Shown here one piece after another: positions 10,494-22,100 of a DNA stretch of 60,000 nt (position 1 is its first letter; the number at the start of each line of letters is the position of its first letter). The position numbers and the translations under genes are program-made. This DNA comes from Strigamia acuminata (taxonomy: Eukaryota; Arthropoda; Chilopoda; Geophilomorpha; Linotaeniidae). The notes below the pieces were generated by a model, which made no database searches, had not been told where the DNA came from, and saw only the letters and a program-made list of their open reading frames with translations. The stretch covers positions 9,080,427-9,140,426 of the forward strand of contig OX442315.1 of NCBI GenBank assembly GCA_949358305.1, given 5' to 3'.

Positions 10494-12159
10494 TGTGACG
10501 GTGACGACCACAACTCCTATCGCATGATAGTGCCGGGTATAAGTCGCGTGAATAAGTGATTAAAATACGAGATAATAAAGACAACAGAGTTTCTCAAAAC
10601 GTGACATTTATTGTTACTAAACAATATAATCAATCCTAAAAGTTATACAAATTCTAATGCCGACATTTGGCAAGTTAAATACAAGTTAAACTATACATGA
10701 AATTGGCTGTAAAACAGCCCTAAAATAATATGATTACGGTTATTGGTGATCCGGGGTTCGGGAACGGCAAAATGCCCGCTCGACCGAGTTAAAAGATGTC
10801 GTCTATACGTAGCCGGGCTGGCTGTGTCCTCGCGGCTTCCGTCGGCGCTTCGTAATCGTGGAACTGGTTCCTTCGCGTCCCTTCGCGTTCCTGGTTCGTA
10901 TCTGGTGTAATGGTCCGTGTAATGCTGTTTGGTTCGATCCGAGAGGTGCGGTTGACTCATGTGCACCGCCACAACTAGGGTTGGAAATTGGTAATGAATA
11001 AATGAAGTCATTTATTCGCCGAGGTTCCGCTTGCGAATTATATTTAATTCGCGATGTTGTGAGTTTAATAAATTAACTCAATAAATTGTATTCAATTTAT
11101 TGTTACGAATTTGATTCGTCATACAGTGAAATAAGTCTCATGACTTACTTCGGTTGTTAACTTGTTGCCAAGTTTAAACAATTAAGGTGTATTTATCAAC
11201 TACAAAATATAATAAAGGTTAAACATCGCAACACACAATTGCCGTCAAAGTTCGCCTTGCTGAGCAGAACAGTATCGCGCGTGCCCTAAATAACAGTGCG
11301 GTGAGAGACGGCACTGGTATTCAGGGGGATATAGCCCGCAGTTCTGCACAACAGAATTAATCACCCGAGATACTACTCATAAGTAGACTGCTTTGGCACC
11401 ATCACCGAAGAGATATAACTTTCCCAAACACATAGTGCTACTGGCGGTAACTGCATGTTTTGCATGCAGACTGCTTTGGCACCATCAGGTGATGGAGTCA
11501 ATCTCTTGCAGTAACAGTGCTACTGACGGTTACTAAATACTTTGGTATCACACGTGATTCTATTGTCCGACCACGAGGATACTTATGCGGGAGGCTTTCT
11601 CCTCGGCAAGACTGTTTGACGGAAACATGAACAGTCCGAACTTCGCCTTCAGTTGACGGGGGTTGCATGGCTCAGCAGAGCCATGCTATGCATAGTCCGG
11701 TAGGACCATGCCCTGAGTAAGAAACAGTTATTTGACATGCGGAACATACCAAATAACCAGAAATCAAGACTAACTAACTTCCTGTTGTCAGGGAGTTTTA
11801 TACTCGGTGGGATTAGGTTCCACCAATCTCGTATCGCAGGAAGTGGATACGGAGATGCAAATTGGGATTATGCTAATCTTTTAGCATAAACCGGAACTGG
11901 ATACCGGGGACAGGAAATGGATACACAGAACGGAAATACATTCGAAACCGTGTTTCTCGTCATGTATCGGTGATAAAGCAGTAACACCTATTTTATCTTA
12001 TTAAGAATTGATAATATATCTTTATATTATCGATGTGAATCACATTTGGTCGTATCAAACATAATAATATGTTTGTGAACTATTTCTATGTAAAATAGTA
12101 AGTTCGAGGTTGAATTTGCCGCTAGTACTAGTGGCGCCATCTATTGCTAATTTGTCACA
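10494..12159 (-). repeat. 5' LTR of element 2 (1,666 bp)
   Basis: Starts TGTGACGG next to the primer site and ends GCGCCATCTATTGCTAATTTGTCACA. The last part is similar to the end of the element 3 LTR, which also has GCGCCATCTAT before CGTCACA. It contains imperfect internal repeats, for example AGACTGCTTTGGCACCATCA near 11,382 and again near 11,468. No host gene is visible. Confidence 0.78.
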
Positions 12160-13435
12160 CCTTTTAGAAAAGAAAATGACTTTCAATGTGAAAGAAAGTT
12201 GATTTTGCTCATAAGTCAATAACGGACATTTTAAGAGGAAAAAATGTATTTTTTTTTAGGAAAAGCCATGGAATTTTTAGGGCAAATAAATGCATTTTTT
12301 GGTCATAAAAATCCACATGTACATTTTGCAACTAAATTATACTTTTTAGTTTATTAGTCTTTTTAAAGGCTTTTATTTAACTTGACATGAATGTGGTGCT
12401 TCAACTTCCGGTTTGTGTAATTTCCAAAAAATAAATTAATCTTAAAAAAAATTAAAATTTGGGTTTCGTGGAAGCGTAGAACAGGTCATTCCAAACATTA
12501 TTTAAAAAAATATACCACATGTTCACCACAATACAAAACTCGAGAGTTATACACCCTAGCCGCCAGGTGGTGTTAGACGCATGCGCAGATCCAACTCCAT
12601 GCTAGGGATTAACTCACATTGCGCTACTGACTCTTCTCTATACTGTAGTTTAGACTTTTGACTCACCCTGTTTAATTAAGCTAATACGTTTGTCAGCATT
12701 GGCATCACTGTCCCAGGTTGTTAAAACTGGCGTTTAAAAGGTCGTACAAAAGGCGACGCCATGTTTTGTCGCCACAAAGTAAAAGGTTGAGTTTACTTTG
12801 TTTTAAAAGGAGGGGAAGTTTATCTATACAGGGTGAACAAACAGTCTATCACTATAGTAAATATTTCTGAAACTGCTGACAATTCATCTGATCTAATGAT
12901 GGTAAAGTATTAAAGCTGGGTGGGGCAATCTTTTGGGGACCCGAAATTTGACCTTGGGATGTTCCTTCAAGGTCATTGGGAAATTATCTCGGAAACCATT
13001 AGAGATAGACAGAAATTTCCAATTGTAAACTTGTAGAGCAACATTTGTTTAGTCTAAAAATGACTAATTCTCAAATCTTTTGTACTAAAAATTTTTAAGA
13101 AAATTGCAATTAAAAAAGCGGACAAGTGTCAAAGGATAACATGGCCAAAATTAAAAAAGTGTCAAAAACGTGCTGATTAGATGTAAAATGATCCAAAAAA
13201 TCGATTCCCTGGTCACAATTTGCATATCTGGCACCGTTGCAGAGATATGGGCAGAAAACTGAATTTTTTTATAACTATTTTTTTCAAAACTACTTTTTCA
13301 ATTGCGATTTTCTCAAAATCAAGAAAATAAAGAAAATCAGCGAACAAACAAAACAAAATGCAACAAAAAAATTTTTTTAAGCTTTCTGAAAAACATTTTC
13401 AGTTTTAAATTTAAAAAATTGAATAAATAAAAGAA
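12160..13435. other. Intergenic, no gene seen
   Basis: AT-rich, with no convincing open frame or RNA. It contains a short match to the array-unit flank (12,675-12,720, TTAATTAAGC… GTCAGCATTGGC) also seen at 23,133 and 26,457. Isolated ACAGGGTG-type ends at 12,664 (inverted) and 12,832 resemble the termini of the foldback element at 46,533, but no complete element could be delimited. Confidence 0.5.
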
Positions 13436-13508
13436 TGGTCCTGCCCGGGATCTAACCGGGGACCTTCTGCGTGTAAAGCAGACATGATAACCACTACACT
13501 ACGAAACC
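13436..13508 (-). tRNA. Decayed tRNA-Val(UAC)-like gene
   Basis: A 73-base match to the tRNA-Val at 43,293-43,365, with an intact anticodon arm (loop TTTACAC, anticodon TAC). The T-loop has A where the invariant C56 belongs (GGTTAGATCCC), and the acceptor stem has a C-A mismatch plus wobble pairs. It is probably a pseudogene or a weak copy. The flanking oligo-A/CAAAACAAA-rich sequence also matches the other locus, so it was duplicated together with the array unit. Confidence 0.6.
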
Positions 13509-13699
13509 TATACGAAAATATATTTTGCTGAAACACTCATAATCTTTCATTTAAGATTAAACGCACCTATTCTTATCAATGTAACCAATGTAATCGATTA
13601 TTTGCCACATGAAACCAATCGTTTACATAATATGGTCGCAAAAAGTGATACAAGGTAAGCAAAGATAAAAAGGCAAAGATGCAAAATGGAGCATAAGTA

Positions 13700-14435
13700 T
13701 TTTATTTTATTTTTTTTTTAAATAAAATATTGAATATGATTTTATTTCTCTAAAGTTTAGCAATAAATAAGTAAAGAAAGAAATACTGCATGGTCAAATG
13801 TTCTCAAAATGTTCTGTTAATTTCTGATGGTGTTTCCACGGCGCCTCCTGTATTTTATTACGAATGTACACAAAAGTTACACTTTGATTGAAAACACATC
13901 AGTTATTACTCATTTCTAATTGTGATATTAGTTTATAGAATTAATTGATTGGTTTAATCTGGTTTTTAAATGTGCATCTTTATTTTATATTATACAATAA
14001 TGGACAACATTTGATATTTCTCAAGTCTTTGAAGTACAATACAACAATAGCATACGTCATTTAAAAATTTCAGCACCTGAAGAGCAACTGCTGAAAAATT
14101 TATGTGATTTTGTGTCCTTGTTCTATTGTAGTTAAAAATAGTTATCTGAAAAACACATTTGTTTTCCAATTCAATTTCCTCGTGACTTATATATATTTAA
14201 ACACTTGCGACGACTAAATTGAAGCAGTTTTTAATTGAATAGTTCGTAAGTCACCCATCAAGTAAGCAAATTAACTAGTCGTCAATACAAGTCATTTTAA
14301 ATTTTAATTTTAAGAAATAATTATTGTATTTTTCTTTGATTTCTTGGATAAAGAATCGTAAAAACATCACTACGGGTAGTTTTATAATAAGTAAGGGACT
14401 TTTTATAAATTGAATAATACTCATATCTTTTTTAA
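13700..14435 (+). pseudogene. Orphan promoter and leader exon of the array family
   Basis: The stretch matches the upstream regions of copies A-F in order. It has the TTTGATATTTCTCAAGTCTT block near 14,010, TTTCCTCGTGACTTA, a TATA box (14,188-14,200) and a leader containing TTGAAGCAG. A donor CATCAA|GTAAGC follows at 14,262, and intron-1-like sequence runs to about 14,435. It then ends in a (TAAA)n microsatellite and the upstream region of copy A; no coding exons follow. It looks like a deletion or unequal-exchange remnant. If still active it could splice onto copy A's second exon at 15,187. Confidence 0.7.
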
Positions 14436-14439
14436 GAAT

Positions 14440-14472
14440 ATATAAATAAATAAATAAATAAATAAATAAAAT
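14440..14472. repeat. (TAAA)n microsatellite
   Basis: About seven perfect tetranucleotide units. It marks the exact junction between the orphan leader segment and the upstream region of copy A. Confidence 0.9.
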
Positions 14473-14950
14473 TATACCAATGTTGCAGTGTTTGCTTCAC
14501 TTCATGGTGAAATGTTCTCAAAATGTTCTGTTAATTTCTAACGCCATTTCCACAGCGCCCCTGTATTTCCATAGGAATAGACCGCATTGTAATTCTCAAC
14601 CTTTTGCAAATAAGGCCCGTTTCTTACAACTCAAACACAAAAGTTACACTTTGATTGAAAACACAATAGTTATTACTCATTTCTAAATGAATCATTACTT
14701 TATTGAATTAATTGATTAATTTCATCTGTTTTTAAATGTGCATCTTTATTTTATATTATACAATAATAGACAACATTTGATATTTCTGAAATCCTTGAAG
14801 TACAATACAACAATACGTTATATAAAAATTTCAGCACCTGTAAAGCAACTGCTAAAATATTTATGTGATTTTATGTCATTGTTTCGTTATAGTTACAAAA
14901 GAGTTGTGAAAAAACGCATTTGTTTTCCTATTTAATTTCCTCGTTACTGC

Positions 14951-15022
14951 TATATATTTAACTACTCGCGACCACTAAATTGAAGCAGTTGCTGATTGAA
15001 TAACTCATCCGTCACCCATCAA
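14951..15022 (+). promoter_or_regulatory. Copy A TATA box and leader exon
   Basis: TATATATTTA at 14,951 is followed about 30 bases later by the leader TTGAAGCAGTTGCTGATTGA and a splice donor AA|GTAAGA at 15,023. The arrangement is conserved in all array copies. The start site is inferred from spacing. Confidence 0.65.
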
Positions 15023-15205
15023 GTAAGAAAATTAACTGCAATAGAAATCATTTTAAGTTTTAATTCACGAAATAATTATTGTATTTTCCTTTGATTTAAT
15101 GGATAAACAATCGTAAAAACAATACTACGGCTAATATATTTTTTATTATACTGTAATTAATCCATGCAGTTTCATTTTAATTTCAGAAATATAGAATCGT
15201 CAAAA

Positions 15206-16372
15206 ATGGTCCTGCTTGGCCTCTTTGTGATTCTTCTCTCGTGTGTCTTGTCAATTTTTGCTTGTCCAGCAGATTTAACGCCGTTTGCTAATTTCACATA
15301 TGAAATAAGAGCGACTGAGGGTCATTGCAATGTAATAGAAGCCATGAAAGTTTCTAGTAACAATTCCAAAGTAAATAATACACAAATACCTAAAATCAAT
15401 ATAAAAAATTAATTGATTTACCTCCTTTATTTCCACTGGCAAGTATGAAGGTAGATGGTATATTGCCTACATAGGACTCACCAAAGAACAAACAAAGCGG
15501 TTAACATGTGTCGTTTGGGACAGTTTCTTTGATGAGATAGGTCAAGTTCATAACTTTGTAAGCGGAAAGGAGAATGGGTAACCACAGTATATAGTATTTT
15601 ACATCTTTACATTTTACTTTTTCAATATTATGTTATGTCCACTCTAAGGCCTTATTACATGTCTTGTAGTGGATTCGATTAAGTTACATCTATGTTTTTA
15701 TATATTGCGACGGTCTGTGGATTTGATTTAAACCAACTTATTAAATATCTTGTTTTAATAAATTTATTTTTAGGGAAGTTAAGGTTTCAAATGGTCTAGG
15801 AACGCCTATGCTTGAAGAGAAGAGAATATACCGATATTATTATGACCCATCTGACACAAAAAGTTTCAGTAAGTAAAGATGAATTTGGAGTTATTATCGG
15901 TGTCATTTCTTAAACATTATTAAACACTATCTTAACAGTGGTAAACACCTATTTTTACGTCGATGACGAAATGGTAGTTTGGTTTCGAGAGGAATGCTTC
16001 TGGAACAAAAACACAAAGCACCGTAAATGATTAGATACTACATGTGGCAAAAAGCATTGTGAAGTTTAGTGTCACGATAAACTGCAGGCTACATTTGAGG
16101 ATAATTTGTATTTAAAATTGTGTACTTTCTTTACAGAGTTCATTGCAGTTGGTTACCACAATCTTGAGGATGTTAAGAAAAATGAAGATAAACTGGATCT
16201 CATTTTCAAGATGTTGGAAGCTAAGGGTGGACACCCTGAAAGAAACTTGATACGCCATGAGAAGTGTGATTACCCTGCAAAAATGCAAGATCCATTTAAA
16301 GATAAAAAAGCTGCCAAACTTGCCAAAGAAAAAAAAGAAGACAAAGAGAAATGCAAAAAGGAAAAGTTATAA
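15206..16372 (+). CDS. Array copy A: secreted lipocalin-like protein
   Basis: Exons 15187-15370 (ATG at 15206), 15444-15577, 15774-15868, 15939-16022 and 16137-16372 join in frame to 237 residues. All junctions are GT-AG, with phases 0, 2, 1, 1. Residues 1-19 form a signal peptide (hydrophobic core, S-I-F-A before C20). Six cysteines follow in the mature part, and N-x-S/T sites lie at N29 and N52. Y-E-G-R-W-Y opens coding exon 2 (residues 56-61) and fits the lipocalin G-x-W signature. A charged helix (N-L-E-D-V-K-K-N-E) starts near 167, and a Lys/Glu-rich tail ends the protein. Function is unknown; ligand carriage outside the cell is inference. AATAAA at 16,552 is the likely poly(A) signal. 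Every exon is open, so it appears functional. Confidence 0.8.
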
Positions 16373-16757
16373 TGTAGTGTTTAGGCTATTTTCAATAGAA
16401 AGCACAGTTGGAGGATTGCACTGGGTGTAAGGGGCTTTCTGCTATACATTGCATACGATATTTAAATGGTGTAAGGAATGATGTCCATTGTGACATCCGG
16501 TGACCAAATTATGATGTATCTTTTCCATAAATTGTCTAAAAAAGTAAAAAAAATAAAATATATATATTGCCTTGTTCAGTTTGTTGTGCTCCAACTTTAA
16601 TGAGAATTAAACTTTTGTTTTCTTTGATACCTGAACGTATACAGTATATGATTATGGAAATAATCACGAATTGTTTAATGTTTAATACATTTTATTTCCA
16701 TTAAATCAACTCAGGAACACTGGTCTCGAGTCTGTAATGGCGGAAACGGGGAGTCTG

Positions 16758-17241
16758 TGTGAAAACTAGTGTTTTATTAAAATAATTGATTTTGATTTAT
16801 TATTGATTTTCTGTTAAATTGGTGTTGGGAATATTTTGATTTTTTGTTATAATCTGTTTTTAATTGCCTTTTGCGAAATTTTGAAGGAAAAACCCGAGTC
16901 TTTGTTGTTTCTAATTTGCACCAGATGTGGTGAAGTTTTTGTATGATTTTGGGTCTGTGACCTTTTTAACCTTTTGTTCTCATTTTCCGAGAACTAATTA
17001 TTGTGTATGTTTTTGTTCTTGTTTCCAAGAACTACTTATTTTTGTATTTAACCTCGTTTTCCAACGAGAATAAACCAGTACAACATTTTCACTTTACCCA
17101 AGCAGAGCTGCTCTTGCTGAGCAGTTAGAATTTATTTTGTATTCACACACTGAAAAAGAACTTAGAAATTTCCGAAACCTGAACCAACTGAATTTACATC
17201 AAAAAGAGAACTTTCAACATTTATAATTTGGGATTTTCACA
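16758..17241 (+). repeat. 5' LTR of BEL/Pao element (484 bp)
   Basis: TGTGAAAACTAG…GGATTTTCACA, with a perfect terminal inverted TGTGAAAA/TTTTCACA. It carries an AATAAA near 17,070, probably the element's own poly(A) signal. It is followed directly by the primer site. Confidence 0.93.
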
Positions 17242-17259
17242 TGGTGCCGAAACCCGGGA
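17242..17259 (+). other. Primer binding site, tRNA-Phe type
   Basis: TGGTGCCGAAACCCGGGA immediately follows the LTR. It is the complement of the 3' end of tRNA-Phe (…CCCGGGTTTCGGCA plus CCA). Confidence 0.82.
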
Positions 17260-17330
17260 AATTAATTTAACCCGGACCTGAAAAATTTGTGTCAAGAACG
17301 TGAGTGTTGAAATTTGTTTTGAACGTAAAA

Positions 17331-19115
17331 ATGGCCGAACTTTCGGAAATCGACAAGCTAAAAAGGAATCGCACGATCGCGAGAACGGCGTGCACCCGGC
17401 TGACCAACGTAACAGCCGGCTTGCTGGCAGAGGTGCCGGTCGATTTAAAGAAGTTGGCGCGACACAAAGCCCAACTACAAGCCAAAAAGGACATTTTGGC
17501 GAGGCTGGACGAACGGATTGGAAACTTGATCGCCGACGACAATGAAGCCACGGCCGACCAGGTAACGGCGGACATCTACCAGGAACGCCTGATAGACCAA
17601 ATGGAGGACCTGGTGCAGCACGCGGACGAGATACGACGAGCCGAGATGGGGCAGGCGAACGAGGCGACAGCGGCCGCCAACCAAAAAAAACTGGAAGATG
17701 CAATCGCCGCCCAGATGCTGCTCAATCAACAGGCCATCACGGCCCAGATCGCTGCCCAGGTTCAAGTCCATTTGCCGCCGCCAGCCGTACAGCCACTGGT
17801 CAACGAGGAGCAGGATGCAGGTTCGATCAAACTTCCTACAATTAATATGCAAAAATATGGAGGGGACCCGACAGAATGGTACGATTTTTGGAGTAACTTT
17901 GAAATTGGAATCGGGGGAAGCAAGAAACTCACTCCCAAAGCCAAACTCGTATATTTAAAAACATTTCTGGAGGGCCCAGCAGCCAGCGTGGTCGCGGGAC
18001 TCAACCCGACTGATGAAAATTACGAGACGGCTAAACAATTGTTAACTAACCGCTTTGGCAAAAAAAATGTGGTTGTGAACGCGCATTTGCGTGCGATAGA
18101 GAAAGTGCAGGCGGTGAAGAAAATTAGCGATTTAGTAGCCCTTCGAAAACTTTATGACGAGTGCGAATTACACGTCAGAAGCCTTGAAAATTTGGAGGTG
18201 GATGTGGCCACATTTGGCGCCTTATTATGCCCGAAACTAATGGCCGCCGTGCCGGACTTCATCGCGATGGGGTTCGCGCAGGGCGAAAACGACGACGAGA
18301 CAGACATCAAGGCCTTCCTCGTGTTCTTGAACAAGCAAATTGGCTTGCGAGAACGAACGGCAGCCGCCAACAGCTACAGTAAAGAGCCAAGCCACGAGGA
18401 GAAGAAAACAAGCCGACCCCCCTTCAACAAAAGCACAGAATGGGTAAAAAAGAAGACGACCTTGCCATCAGTTAATGCCCTCACCATCCGCGCAGATGTA
18501 TGTGTTTTTTGTGAGGTCGACGAGCACACCAGCGAAGCTTGTCCGTTGCTGCCCCACAAGAAAAGAAGGAACTTAATGAGCGCAGGTCGTTGTTTTCTAT
18601 GCCTCGACAAGGGGCATCGTGTGCCCAAATGTACTGCAAAAATAAAATGCGGGAAGTGCAATCGACGCCACCACACCCAACTGTGCGAGGACGACAACGT
18701 GGAAGAAGTTAAAACAACAGCCGTGCTGGGAAATAATCAAAAAGATTTATATTTTCAGGTTTTAATGGTCGACGTTGAGTCGGACGAGAGGAGAAAAACC
18801 GTGCAGTGTTTTTTTGACGGAGGGAGTCACAAGACATTCATCACTGAGAGACTGTCAAAAGAATTAAACGCGCGTGAAATTGGGGAGACGACGATGAACA
18901 TCGTGCCCTTTGGTCAACGGGAGCCCACACCTGTGCAGCGCAAACAAGTACACGTGACTCTGCGCGCACGAGACGACAATGACAACCAAATTGAGGTGCA
19001 AGCTATCGTGGTGCCCTGGATCACCAGCTCGGTGGTCAAACAGACGGACGGTAACGTGCAATCAATGCTGAAAAAGCACGGAATCGAGTTAAACATCGAA
19101 CAAAATAAAATTTGA
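17331..19115 (+). CDS. BEL/Pao Gag and protease part
   Basis: Starts at ATG 17331 (M-A-E-L-S-E). It encodes a helical Gag (DUF1759-like, about residues 150-330), then three Cys/His clusters between residues about 390 and 450 (C-x2-C-x5-H-x4-C, C-x2-C-x4-H-x4-C and C-x2-C-x4-H-x4-C). A retropepsin-like domain follows (DUF1758-like). The protease active-site triplet is D-G-G in F-F-D-G-G-S, where the family normally has D-S-G or D-T-G; the related fragment at 26.5 kb has D-S-G-S. The frame stops at TGA 19,113-19,115, and the same frame resumes at once into pol. The protein is therefore either truncated, read through, or disabled by a point mutation. Confidence 0.88.
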   Translation: MAELSEIDKLKRNRTIARTACTRLTNVTAGLLAEVPVDLKKLARHKAQLQAKKDILARLDERIGNLIADDNEATADQVTADIYQERLIDQMEDLVQHADEIRRAEMGQANEATAAANQKKLEDAIAAQMLLNQQAITAQIAAQVQVHLPPPAVQPLVNEEQDAGSIKLPTINMQKYGGDPTEWYDFWSNFEIGIGGSKKLTPKAKLVYLKTFLEGPAASVVAGLNPTDENYETAKQLLTNRFGKKNVVVNAHLRAIEKVQAVKKISDLVALRKLYDECELHVRSLENLEVDVATFGALLCPKLMAAVPDFIAMGFAQGENDDETDIKAFLVFLNKQIGLRERTAAANSYSKEPSHEEKKTSRPPFNKSTEWVKKKTTLPSVNALTIRADVCVFCEVDEHTSEACPLLPHKKRRNLMSAGRCFLCLDKGHRVPKCTAKIKCGKCNRRHHTQLCEDDNVEEVKTTAVLGNNQKDLYFQVLMVDVESDERRKTVQCFFDGGSHKTFITERLSKELNAREIGETTMNIVPFGQREPTPVQRKQVHVTLRARDDNDNQIEVQAIVVPWITSSVVKQTDGNVQSMLKKHGIELNIEQNKI

Positions 19116-22100
19116 CACGGTGATGTATCTATTTTGGTGGGTACGGACTATTTCTGGAAAATTATGAGCGGTCGAGTGGAGAGACTGGGGCCAGGGTTGG
19201 TTGGATTGGAGACCATGTTTGGATGGACCATTCACGGCTCAAATAACGAAATTGAAGAAAAAGAAAAATGCATGGTCATTCAGGTGAATTTATCAAAAAT
19301 TGAAGAAAAAATAGACTTACAATTGCAGAAGTTCTGGGAGCTGGACGCCATCGGCATACTGCACGAAGCCAACACAGGGAAGCAGGACGAGGATTTGCAA
19401 GCGTTAGAAGAATTCAAACGATCGCTGAAATGGAACGGCCTCCGCTACGAAGTACGATTGCCATGGCTGGTCTCGAAGGATGAACTCGACGATAATTATA
19501 CGATTGCTCTTCGTCGCTTTTGGAATTTGGTGCGCAAATTCAAAAGGGATCCGGAATTATACGAAAAATATCGAGAAGTAATTAATAATCAAATCGACGA
19601 GGGGATCGTGGAGGATGTGCCGAGCGAGACGGTCCAAAATCGTTGTTATTACCTCCCACACAGCCCCGTGATACGTGAGCAGCGGGAAACGACGAAGCTA
19701 CGTGTCGTATGTGACGCATCATCGCACGGAACAAGAAGCAAATCATTAAACGATTGCCTGTTCACCGGCCCCAATTTGTTACCCGAAATAATTGACATGC
19801 TAATACATTTTAGAGCTTACATTTATGCAGCTGTTGGCGACATCGTTAAGGCGTTTCACCAAATCGGGATCCACGTGGACGACAGGGACTGCTTGCGATT
19901 CTTTTGGTTGTGTGACGAGTGGGACGGCAAAGGACCATTGAAGTTACGAATTTTGAGACAAACTCGTGTACTGTTTGGCGCTACACCCAGCCCCTTCCTG
20001 TTGAATGCGACGATACGCGAGCATTTAATGAAATTTGTTGAACAATACCCCGAAACTGTTTTGCAGGTATTATTGCGATTTTACGTCGATGACTTTATTA
20101 ACAGCAATCACGATGAGGCGACGCTAACGAAGACGTGTTACGAAGTCACAGAAATTTTGAAGAAAGCCAACATGGAACTAACGAAGTGGACGACTAATTC
20201 GACACAAGTACGAGAAAAAATGGTCTCATCGGCGAACGACGACAGGAAAACAACAAAAGTTTTAGGATTGGTTTGGGACCTGATGTTAGACGTGTTGACA
20301 CTTGAAATGGGCGAACTTTTAGAAAAAATGAAAGTGGAGCAAATCACAAAAAGAAATGTGATACAAGTAGTGGCCAGCATATTCGATCCGTTGGGGTTCG
20401 CCAGTCCATTTAGTGTTACGGGGAAGTTAATTTTTCAAAGTCTTTGGCGCCTGAAAATAGATTGGGATAAAAGACTGCCAAATGAAGAAGCCAAGAAATG
20501 GGAAGAATGGAAATGTCAGATCCCGATTTTAGAACAAATTAAAGTGCCACGTTGGACAGGCTTCGACAGTGACTGTTCAAATGTAGAAATACATATATTT
20601 TGTGACGCCAGCCCACTCGCCTATGGTGTAGTAATTTACACTAGAGTGGGCAAAAATGATAATTTTGAAACTCTTTTCGTTCTCTCAAAATCCAGAATCG
20701 TGCCGGTGAAGACCATCACTTTACCACGACTTGAGTTGATGGGCGCGCTCTTGTCGTCCAGATTGGTAAAAAAGTTGACCGAGTTGCCAGCTTCGCGGAC
20801 CATATGCTGGACAGATTCGACAATAGTGTTGTCATGGCTCAAACGAGGAAGCAGCAGGACAATTCCATTCGTATCCAGACGAGTCGAGGAAATCCAGAGC
20901 AACGCGCCACAAATGGAATGGCGACACATCCCCGGCAAGGAAAATCCTGCGGACCTGCTGACCCGAGGAATCGATGCCCAACAGCTGTTGGACGATCAAA
21001 CATGGTGGCGGGGACCGAGATGGCTATCCGAGAGTGAGGAACATTGGCCGCAAGCCGATATTGACCTCGAATACGAAGACGATATCGACGAGCAAATAAA
21101 CATCGTGGTGGAAGAAACGTCCAGTTCGAGAGACATTTTTGATTCAAACAAATACGGTTCATGGTCGAAGTTACTACGCGTGACGGCATGGGTAAGACGA
21201 TTCATAAACAATTTGAAATCTAAAATTCAAGATGGCAGTCCACTGACAATACGAGAGCTGGTTAAAGCTGAGCATTATTGGATCCGAGAAATCCAAGGTG
21301 CTCATTATTCAAACGATTTAAATGCCTTAAGGACGGGACGAGAGCGTGACAAAACAACTGAGTTGGGTCAAATCGATTGTGCGCTTGATGAACACGAACT
21401 GTTGCATGTGAGACCAAGAATTAAATGGAGCGAAGTGAATCCAGGAACCAATGGGCCGTGGGTGTTACATGACAAAAATCATCTAATAGGACTCATTGTT
21501 AGGAGTGCACACGAACGAGTGTTTCAAGGAGGGTTGAGCGACACGTTAGCCGAAATAAGATGTCGTTACTGGTTCCCACACTCCAGAAGCGTCATCAAGG
21601 GTATAATAAATAACTGTTTTATTTGTAGACGAGTTCAGAATCGACTTATGCGACAAAGAGAGGCACCGTTGCCGTCAGATCGAGTCAAGAAAGCGGATCC
21701 TTTCCAAGTCGTAGGTGTCGACTTTGCTGGGCCACTTTATCAGCGATCAGGGCAAAAGAGTTATATTGTGCTGTTCACGTGTGCTGTTACCCGCGCTCTA
21801 CATCTAGAACTAACAACCACAATGAATACGGAGGACTTTGTGTTGGCTTTGCGACGATTTTTCTCACGACGAGGCGTTCCGAGCGTTATTTATTCAGATA
21901 ATGCAAAGACTTTTAAGAAAGCGGATGCAGAATTGAGAAACTTAATTAATGGTGTTCGTAAAGAAGAATTAAGTGGATATTTGGCTAAGAGTGGGGTGGA
22001 ATGGAGATTCATTGTTGAAAGGGCCGCCTGGTGGGGTGGGTTTTGGGAACGCATGGTTCGGTCAGTCAAAACATGCTTAAAAAAGATTTTGGGGAAACGT

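Larger units (their letters stand above)
6998..12159 (-). mobile_element. Ty3/gypsy element 2, truncated by element 1
   Basis: Minus-strand element with a 1,666-bp 5' LTR (12159-10494), a tRNA-Gln primer site, gag and the first 196 or so codons of the pol frame. It is cut at 6998, within the protease region, by the element 1 insertion. The rest presumably lies beyond the left edge. Gag, pol N-terminus, primer site, LTR ends (TGTGACG...GTCACA) and frameshift heptamer all match element 3, so they belong to one family but not one recent copy. Confidence 0.88.
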
